In this document: positions 58,262 to 64,000 of the stretch, piece after piece
How positions within the stretch are numbered: position 1 is the stretch's first letter
How the letters are laid out: each line of letters opens with the position of its first letter
Source: Mucilaginibacter sp.
GTDB lineage: Bacteria > Bacteroidota > Bacteroidia > Sphingobacteriales > Sphingobacteriaceae
Direction: 5' to 3'
NCBI RefSeq assembly: GCF_025359345.1
Contig: NZ_JANYGQ010000032.1
Location: 124,001-188,000 of the forward strand
Length of the DNA: 64,000 nt
The notes under the pieces: model-generated
Databases searched by the model: none
Told to the model about the DNA's origin: nothing
What the model saw: the letters and a program-made list of their open reading frames with translations, nothing else
Position numbers and translations under genes: made by a program

Positions 58262-60582
58262 GTAAGAAGATAAATGCCCCTGCCGAAGAAAATCCGGAAG
58301 AACTGCTGGATTTAAAACTTACTAAGCCAAAAACCTGGGCGGCTGGTATACCCGCGGTTACTGAAGCGTTAGTCGACGTACTTAAAGAAGCGGGTCCTGT
58401 TCGTGGAATGGAGGCACTGTTTCACATGAACCAAAAGGGCGGTTTTGATTGCTCCAGTTGTGCCTGGCCCGACCCAGACGACGATCGGTCGCCTATTGCC
58501 GAATATTGTGAAAACGGCGCTAAAGCCCTGGCTGAAGAAGCCACTACCAAAAAGCTAACCGGCGAATTTTTTGCTCAAAACTCCGTAGCCGACCTTGCCA
58601 AACTGAACGATTACGAGATCGGTAAAAAGGGACGGATTGCCCAGCCGGTTTACCTGCCAAAAGGGGGCACGCATTATACGCCTATTGGCTGGGATCTGGC
58701 TTTCAAAATTATTGCAGATCATTTAAACGAACTTGCATCGCCAAATGAAGCAACTTTTTACACATCGGGGCGCACAAGTAACGAGGCGTCATTTACCTAT
58801 CAGCTGTTTGTAAGGGAGTTTGGTACCAATAACATGCCCGATTGCTCAAACATGTGCCACGAGTCTACCGGGGTAGCCCTGGCCGAGTCAATTGGGATCG
58901 GCAAAGGAACCGTAACGTTGAATGATTTTTATGATACGGATGTAATTATCATTATGGGCCAAAACCCAGGTACTAACCACCCCCGTATGCTTACCGCACT
59001 GCAAAAAGCAAAAGACAACGGCTCTAAAATAATTGCCATTAACCCCTTATTCGAAGCTGGACTGATGGGTTTTAAAAACCCTCAAACTGTTAAAGGCCTG
59101 ATGGGGATTACCACTCAATTAGCCGATTTATACCTGCAGGTAAAGATAAACGGAGATATGGCCTTGCTAAAAGCGATCGAAAAACTCCTGTATACAGCTG
59201 AATTGGAAAATCCCGGAACGGTTTTCGATCATCAGCATATTAAAAACAATACGGTTGGCTACACTGAATTTTTGCGCCACCTGGATAAGTATAAAATTGA
59301 CGATTTGGCAGTTGCAGCCGGTGTTCCCGTAAGGCAGATACAGGAAGCCGCAGATATGCTTAAAAACAAAAGCCGGATAATTGTATGCTGGGCCATGGGC
59401 GTTACACAACATGTTAACGGGGTGGCTACCATTAAAGAAATTGTGAACCTTGCTATGCTAAATGGCAGTATTGGCAAGCCCGGCGCAGGTCTTTGCCCTG
59501 TGCGCGGCCACAGCAATGTGCAGGGAAACCGCACCATGCTGATCTACGATAAGCCTTTTGAAAAGCAACTGGATAAACTGAAAGAAGTTTACGGGTTTGA
59601 GCCGCCGCGGGAGCACGGCTATGATGTGGTGGAAACTATTAATGCTATGAACGAAGGCAAACTTAAGGTGTTTTTTGCCATGGGCGGCAATTTTCTTTCG
59701 GCAACGCCGGATACTGCCTATACGGCCGAAGGTTTGCGAAAAATGAAACTGACCGTTAACGTATCAACCAAGTTAAATCGCGGTCATTTGGTACATGGCG
59801 AAGAATCAATCATACTGCCCACACTCGCGCGCAGTGATAAAGATGTGGTTGGCGGTGAAGTACAGTTTATTACCTGCGAAAACTCGATGGGGGTAATCCA
59901 AAGTTCAAAAGGGGTATTGAGCCCTATATCTGATAACCTGATGAGCGAGAATCAGATTGTTTGTGAACTGGCTAAGGTAACATTAGGGAGTAAGTCTGTT
60001 GTTAATTGGGATAGGTTTGCCAAAAGCTACGATGCTGTTAGGGATGATATTGAAAAGGTTATACCCGGTTTCGATGACTATAACAAGCGTGTGCGCAAGC
60101 CCGGTGGGTTTTATTTACCTAACGCGGCCCGCGAGGGTAAGTTCGAAACCAAGGAGTTCGGCAATAAGGTGCCCTTCACAATTTCTGAGTTGCCTGATCA
60201 TAAGCTTGCCGACGATCAGTACATGATGTGCACCATCCGCAGCCACGATCAATTTAATACTACCATTTACGGGCTCAACGACCGTTACCGGGGCATTCAC
60301 AATGAACGCCGGATAATATTCATGAACCGCAACGATATTCAAAAGGCGGGCTTTAAGGAAGGGGAGAAAGTAGATTTGTTTAACTATCACGGTGACAAGG
60401 AAAGGGTAGCACGCTTATTTGTAATCATACCTTACAATATCCCCGAAGGCAATACGGCCACATATTACCCCGAAACAAATGTTTTGGTGCCCATTGATAG
60501 CGTTGCCGAAAAAAGCAATACACCAACATCAAAACTGGTTATTATAAAAATAAAAAAGTACGTGCCGCAAAACTTAAACTAA
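58258..60582 (+). CDS. FdhF/YdeP-type molybdopterin oxidoreductase
   Basis: The 774-residue protein belongs to the FdhF/YdeP branch of the DMSO-reductase family. The N-terminus has GGFDCSSCAWPDPDD (Cys pair near residues 63-66) instead of a full four-Cys [4Fe-4S] motif, as in YdeP. Moco-binding stretches follow: PDCSNMCHESTGVAL near 200, IIIMGQNPGTNHPRM, PVRGHSNVQGNRTM near 415, FAMGGNFLSATPD near 475 and RSHDQFNTTIYGLNDRYRGI near 660. No Tat signal is present, so it is cytoplasmic. The substrate is uncertain; FdhD linkage is expected. Confidence 0.9.
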   Translation: MSKKINAPAEENPEELLDLKLTKPKTWAAGIPAVTEALVDVLKEAGPVRGMEALFHMNQKGGFDCSSCAWPDPDDDRSPIAEYCENGAKALAEEATTKKLTGEFFAQNSVADLAKLNDYEIGKKGRIAQPVYLPKGGTHYTPIGWDLAFKIIADHLNELASPNEATFYTSGRTSNEASFTYQLFVREFGTNNMPDCSNMCHESTGVALAESIGIGKGTVTLNDFYDTDVIIIMGQNPGTNHPRMLTALQKAKDNGSKIIAINPLFEAGLMGFKNPQTVKGLMGITTQLADLYLQVKINGDMALLKAIEKLLYTAELENPGTVFDHQHIKNNTVGYTEFLRHLDKYKIDDLAVAAGVPVRQIQEAADMLKNKSRIIVCWAMGVTQHVNGVATIKEIVNLAMLNGSIGKPGAGLCPVRGHSNVQGNRTMLIYDKPFEKQLDKLKEVYGFEPPREHGYDVVETINAMNEGKLKVFFAMGGNFLSATPDTAYTAEGLRKMKLTVNVSTKLNRGHLVHGEESIILPTLARSDKDVVGGEVQFITCENSMGVIQSSKGVLSPISDNLMSENQIVCELAKVTLGSKSVVNWDRFAKSYDAVRDDIEKVIPGFDDYNKRVRKPGGFYLPNAAREGKFETKEFGNKVPFTISELPDHKLADDQYMMCTIRSHDQFNTTIYGLNDRYRGIHNERRIIFMNRNDIQKAGFKEGEKVDLFNYHGDKERVARLFVIIPYNIPEGNTATYYPETNVLVPIDSVAEKSNTPTSKLVIIKIKKYVPQNLN

Positions 60583-60614
60583 CAGCCGGCGTTGTCAACA
60601 CACATCTATATTAT

Positions 60615-61169
60615 ATGAAAAACTTTTTTTTAGCGTTGGCAGTAATTATTACTATCAGCAGTTGTTCCGGGGCCAATGCCCAACAAGCAGGAAATGTAAA
60701 AATTATTTTTGTTCGCCACGGCGAAAAAGAAGCTACCGGCGATAATTTAAATTGCCAGGGCTTAAACCGTGCCATGGAACTGCCAAAGGTGTTAGTCGGC
60801 AAATTCGGTACGCCTGCAAAGGTTTTTGTACCAGCTGTCAATTCAAAAAAATCAACGGGACATGCCAGGATGTTTCAAACAGCAAGTCCACTGGCTATAA
60901 AGTATGGCCTGAAAATAAACAGTCAGTTTGACGTAGACGATTATTCTGGCCTAGCAGCTGGTCTTGAAGCGCAATCAGGCACTCTATTGGTTATATGGGA
61001 GCACAAAGCCATGGACAATATTTTAAAGGCGCTGGGGGTAAAAATGCACGGCACCAAATGGGGTGATGATGATTTCGACAGCATTTGGATTGTAACCATA
61101 AAAAACGGGAAAGCTGAGTTGACGATGGATAAAGAAGGGTTGCATCCGGCGGGTAGTTGTGCGTTTTGA
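60615..61169 (+). CDS. lipoprotein/secreted histidine phosphatase-like protein
   Basis: The 184 residues begin with a signal peptide (NFFLALAVIITISSC, lipobox Cys near residue 17). The histidine-phosphatase motif KIIFVRHGEKEATGDN follows near residue 30, where the RHG His would be phosphorylated. LVIWEHKAMDNIL near 130 supplies the second His (a GH-like position). The branch is a distant phosphoglycerate-mutase relative common in Bacteroidota. Substrate is unknown. Confidence 0.8.
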   Translation: MKNFFLALAVIITISSCSGANAQQAGNVKIIFVRHGEKEATGDNLNCQGLNRAMELPKVLVGKFGTPAKVFVPAVNSKKSTGHARMFQTASPLAIKYGLKINSQFDVDDYSGLAAGLEAQSGTLLVIWEHKAMDNILKALGVKMHGTKWGDDDFDSIWIVTIKNGKAELTMDKEGLHPAGSCAF

Positions 61170-61175
61170 TGTTCT

Positions 61176-61215
61176 CCTGGATATGCGCAGGGCAATACCC
61201 CCGCGCATATCCAGG
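61176..61215. terminator. 13-bp hairpin after the phosphatase gene
   Basis: CCTGGATATGCGC (61176-61188) pairs perfectly with 61203-61215 over a 14-base loop. The following AAAATAATG gives no strong T-run, so termination is weakly supported. Tcaactgcc-type word repeats follow to 61270. Confidence 0.6.
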
Positions 61216-61319
61216 AAAATAATGTAACAAACCAATTACCTGCCAACTGCCCACTCACAACTGCCAACTTTCCTCACCCCACCATACACATTTAAAGAAA
61301 ATTTTCTTTAAACTTGGTC

Positions 61320-62183
61320 ATGAAATTGTACAACACAATTAAAGGCATCCTGCTTGAACATGACGAAGGTGCATTTATAATCGATGAACCTTGGGACACC
61401 CTGGTAAACAGGGATAAGCTCGAAAAATATCTATCAACCAAAGCAAAAACCGCAAAGCAACTAGCCGCTGCTGAAAAAGCGCAATGGCTAGCCAATGAAG
61501 CTATTTTGCCGCCGATAAGCCGGCAGGAGGTTTGGGCAGCGGGAGTAACCTATTTAAAAAGCCGTGATGCACGTATGGAAGAGTCGCAGGGTTCTGGTGC
61601 GGCGAGTTTATACGATATGGTTTACGACGCGCAGCGACCGGAGCTGTTTTTCAAAGCAGCTGCCTCACGCGTAGCCGGCCATGGGCAGCAGGTTTACATC
61701 CGAAAAGATTCTGCCTGGAACGTACCTGAGCCAGAGCTTACTTTATTTATCAATTCAAAGGGTAATATACAAGGCTATGCCGTTGGTAATGATATGAGCA
61801 GCCGGAGCATCGAGGGAGAGAATGCGCTTTATCTGCCCCAGGCAAAAATCTACGAAAAAAGTGCGGCAATTGGCCCATGTCTATTTGTGAGCTCGGAACA
61901 TATCGGAGGAGAAACCGCTATTAAGCTCAATATCAAGCGCAATGGCAAGGTTATTTATAGCGATGAAACAACCGTATCTCGCATAAAGCGGACGTTTGAC
62001 GAACTGGTTGGCTATTTGTATGCCGAGTGCGATTTTGCCTACGGATGCTACCTGATGACCGGTACCTGCCTGGTGCCGCCTGGTGAATTCACTTTGGCCG
62101 TTGGCGATGAGGTGGAGATTTCCATTGATAAAATTGGTACACTTGTAAATACTATCGCCCTTAATCCCAAACATAAATCCTGA
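61320..62183 (+). CDS. fumarylacetoacetate hydrolase-family enzyme
   Basis: The start at ATG 61320 gives 287 residues. The catalytic region shows PPISRQEVWAAGVTYLKSRDARMEES, PELFFKAAASRVAGHGQ, the metal-binding WNVPEPELTLFINSKG near residue 140 and YAVGNDMSSRSIEGENALYLPQAKIYEKSAAIGPCL. FAH enzymes cleave C-C or decarboxylate dioxo acids; the nearest use in this context is 2,4-dioxo-3-deoxy-sugar-acid hydrolysis. Next to a sugar-type lipoprotein and a FucP-like transporter, a role in deoxy-sugar catabolism is likely. Confidence 0.85.
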   Translation: MKLYNTIKGILLEHDEGAFIIDEPWDTLVNRDKLEKYLSTKAKTAKQLAAAEKAQWLANEAILPPISRQEVWAAGVTYLKSRDARMEESQGSGAASLYDMVYDAQRPELFFKAAASRVAGHGQQVYIRKDSAWNVPEPELTLFINSKGNIQGYAVGNDMSSRSIEGENALYLPQAKIYEKSAAIGPCLFVSSEHIGGETAIKLNIKRNGKVIYSDETTVSRIKRTFDELVGYLYAECDFAYGCYLMTGTCLVPPGEFTLAVGDEVEISIDKIGTLVNTIALNPKHKS

Positions 62184-62190
62184 ATTTAAT

Positions 62191-63423
62191 ATGAGCGTTT
62201 TAAAGTATTCATCCATTATGCTGGCTGCGTTGTGCTTAACTGCCTGTCAGCAAAATAAAGCCCCGGAGCAAAAACAGGCTGAAAGCCCTTATGCGAAAGG
62301 GACATTTGGCTATGATCTTGATTTTTTAAAGAAAAAGGACAGCGTCATCGTTTTAAACAGTAAAGATGGGAGCGGGCAAATCATCGTTTCGCCAAAATAC
62401 CAGGGCAAGGTGTTTACCTCGACTGCCGACGGCGCTAACGGCAAAAGCTTTGGATGGATAAACTATAAAACGTTCGACCAGCCAAAACTTGATGAGCATA
62501 TGAACGCCTATGGTGGCGAAGACCGGTTATGGCTCGGCCCTGAGGGTGGTAAGTTCTCGCTGTTCTTTAAACCTGGCACCAAAATGGAGTTTGCTAACTG
62601 GCACACCCCCGCAGCTGTTGATAACGAGAGCTGGAAGCTGGTATCGCATACCGATAAAAAAGCTTCGCTCAGCAAATCGGCATCGCTGCTTAATTACGCG
62701 GGCACCACGCTTAGCCTTTTAATAAACCGCGATATTGAGATGCTGGAGGCAGCAGATGTAAAGATAACGCTGGGTATCGATGTAGATAGTAAGGTAAAAT
62801 CGGTGGCCTTTCATACCACTACGACGCTGACAAATACGGGTGATAAAGCCTGGGACAAACAAACCGGTGCGCCTTGCATCTGGAATTTGGACATGTTTTC
62901 GCCGTCATCAAAAACAATTACGGTGGTGCCTTATAATGATGGCCCGGGAAAAATTGCCACAACCGACTATTTTGGCGAGATACCCAAAGAAAGGATTAAA
63001 ATAAACAACGGCATCTTGTTATTTAAAGCTGATGGAAAGTTGCGCGGCAAATTGGGTATGCAGGCTGCCAGGGCTAAAACCATGGCGGGCAATTACGATG
63101 GCGAAAATAATGTATTAACCATCGTAGTATTTGATACCGACCCGAAAGCCACCTACCTTAACCAGGAATGGCGCACAGATCGTGACCCATTTGTAGGCGA
63201 TGCCGTTAATGCCTACAACGATGGCCCGCTGACCGATAAAACGCAGATGGGGCCGTTCTTTGAGTTGGAAAGCGTATCGTCGGCAGCATTTTTAAAGCCA
63301 AATGAAAAGTTATCACACAATCACAGCGTGTTTCATTTTACAGGGGATAAGGAAGAATTAAATACAATCGCCTTAAAAACTTTAGGAATTTCGCTGCAGG
63401 ATATACAAGCTGCGTTTAAATAA
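62191..63423 (+). CDS. lipoprotein, DUF6786-like
   Basis: The 410-residue protein has a lipobox signal (SIMLAALCLTAC, Cys near residue 19) and a large beta-rich domain with GGEDRLWLGPEGGKFSLFF near residue 105, TTTLTNTGDKAWDKQTGAPCIWNLDMFSP near 215 and YNDGPLTDKTQMGPFFELES near 350. This resembles a carbohydrate-mutarotase-like fold of the DUF6786 family; the match is from memory of the pattern. It starts 7 bases after the FAH gene and is followed 69 bases later by the transporter. A role in sugar handling at the envelope is inferred. Confidence 0.75.
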   Translation: MSVLKYSSIMLAALCLTACQQNKAPEQKQAESPYAKGTFGYDLDFLKKKDSVIVLNSKDGSGQIIVSPKYQGKVFTSTADGANGKSFGWINYKTFDQPKLDEHMNAYGGEDRLWLGPEGGKFSLFFKPGTKMEFANWHTPAAVDNESWKLVSHTDKKASLSKSASLLNYAGTTLSLLINRDIEMLEAADVKITLGIDVDSKVKSVAFHTTTTLTNTGDKAWDKQTGAPCIWNLDMFSPSSKTITVVPYNDGPGKIATTDYFGEIPKERIKINNGILLFKADGKLRGKLGMQAARAKTMAGNYDGENNVLTIVVFDTDPKATYLNQEWRTDRDPFVGDAVNAYNDGPLTDKTQMGPFFELESVSSAAFLKPNEKLSHNHSVFHFTGDKEELNTIALKTLGISLQDIQAAFK

Positions 63424-63492
63424 TTATATTCAGCCTTTTGAAGCTGAACGCTCTTTACAGAACCAATTATTAACCGATTTTAAACCTATTTC

Positions 63493-64000
63493 ATGTCAAA
63501 AGACCAAAAGTTTATTGCACTGGCTTTAGTTACGTCCCTGTTTTTTATTTGGGGATTTGCACTGAACCTTAATCCAATATTGATTGCCCACCTGAAAAAG
63601 GCGTGCCAGTTAACCGATTTTGAGTCATCACTGGTTGATTCGGCTTCTTATTTCGCGTATTTCCTTTTGCCTATTCCGGCCGCAAGGTTTATGCACACGT
63701 ATGGTTATAAGGGTGGGATACTACTTGGTTTGGTGCTTTTCGCCATAGGCTCGTTCCTGTTTTTTCCGGCAGCTGCAGTAAGGAGCTATTATTTCTTTTT
63801 AGGGTCTTTATTCGTGATTTTTAGCGGGGCAGCATTTTTGGAAACTGCTGCAAACCCATACATCACAGTATTGGGCGACCCGGCGACAGCAACCAGGCGT
63901 ATAAACTTCTCGCAATCGTTTAATGGTTTGGCGGCCACACTTGGCCCGTTAGCCGGTGGTGTGTTTATTTTGAAAGGGGGGAATTTATCGGCGGATGAGG
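63493..64000 (+). CDS. FucP-like MFS sugar transporter, C-terminus cut by window edge
   Basis: From ATG 63493 about 169 residues are visible before the edge. MSKDQKFIALALVTSLFFIWGFALNLN starts TM1; the LETAANPYITVLGD motif near residue 117 and RINFSQSFNGLAATLGPLAGG near 137 are typical of the L-fucose/glucose-galactose:H+ symporter branch of the MFS. Coupled to the FAH-family enzyme, L-fucose, L-rhamnose or a related sugar is a likely substrate; the specificity residues are beyond the edge. Confidence 0.9.
   Translation, partial: MSKDQKFIALALVTSLFFIWGFALNLNPILIAHLKKACQLTDFESSLVDSASYFAYFLLPIPAARFMHTYGYKGGILLGLVLFAIGSFLFFPAAAVRSYYFFLGSLFVIFSGAAFLETAANPYITVLGDPATATRRINFSQSFNGLAATLGPLAGGVFILKGGNLSADE

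Noticed and set aside
1..64000. tRNA and rRNA genes
   Set aside because: I read the intergenic spaces for T-arm-like GGTTCGAATCC sequence and cloverleaf spacing and found none; a covariance-model scan would be decisive.

Overview
The window looks like chromosomal DNA of a Bacteroidota bacterium, most likely Sphingobacteriaceae (Mucilaginibacter/Pedobacter-like). Supporting signs are promoters of the TTG-N20-TAnnTTTG type (for example 31776-31806), mostly absent Shine-Dalgarno sequences, a TonB-dependent receptor with a carboxypeptidase-regulatory-like N-terminus, a propeller-type histidine kinase, and moderate GC. No rRNA, tRNA, CRISPR array, integrase or transposase gene was recognised.

Layout. 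1-6333 (minus): two glycosyltransferases, a membrane protein, a GH3-family protein, dxr and the start of rseP, closely packed. 6334-11037: a TPR protein, a secreted Gly/Asn/Arg-rich protein, an aldo/keto reductase, small proteins and a lipoprotein MsrA. 11038-18700 (minus): an assimilatory sulfate-reduction operon read as sulfite reductase, cobA, a siroheme-dehydrogenase/TauE fusion, cysH (APS-reductase type), cysD and cysN. In front of it lies a 20-codon reading frame with two Cys and two further Met codons, followed by competing hairpins, which I read as a candidate attenuator. A divergent TonB receptor (18999) and an Rrf2 regulator (21828) follow. 22397-30761: MOSC protein, sugar epimerase/isomerase, GMC oxidoreductase, YbjQ, a membrane-anchored winged-helix regulator, a beta-lactamase-fold hydrolase and a dicarboxylate/amino-acid symporter. 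30740-31257: an S23-type four-helix-bundle gene enclosed by inverted repeats. 31264-38976: L21/L27, RsmD, a DUF3822-like protein, a frameshifted acyltransferase and a RecD/PIF1-like helicase. 38973-46028: a 39-residue ORF, an endolysin-like amidase with a membrane partner, a propeller kinase/response-regulator pair and an AraC regulator, the last two transcription units both preceded by a TCACCC-type palindrome.

46101-60582 is a molybdenum-cofactor and formate-dehydrogenase-like region: MocA-like, XdhC, moaA, moeA, moaC, mobA, moeB-rhodanese, moaE, moaD, fdhD, a small protein and an FdhF/YdeP-type oxidoreductase. A visibly AT-rich 1016-residue LRR-Roc-COR protein with a C-terminal TIR/DUF4062-like domain sits between moaE and moaD on the opposite strand; it is the clearest acquired gene and a candidate defence or signalling protein. 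The window ends in a histidine phosphatase and a probable deoxy-sugar-acid set (FAH-family hydrolase, lipoprotein, FucP-like transporter).

A recurring structure is not explained by the genes. At least eight intergenic spaces hold short word repeats whose two sides are inverted copies; words differ between loci (GAATTAGTG, ATTTCGGA, GAAAGTCCGG, GATTTGAA, TGATTACACCGAT, AATCGTGTTAA). Several arms overlap stop codons. One copy (30740-31257) carries the S23 ORF and a copy with the same words in the cys operon (13309-13450) does not, suggesting an S23-linked stem-loop element family with ORF-less derivatives.
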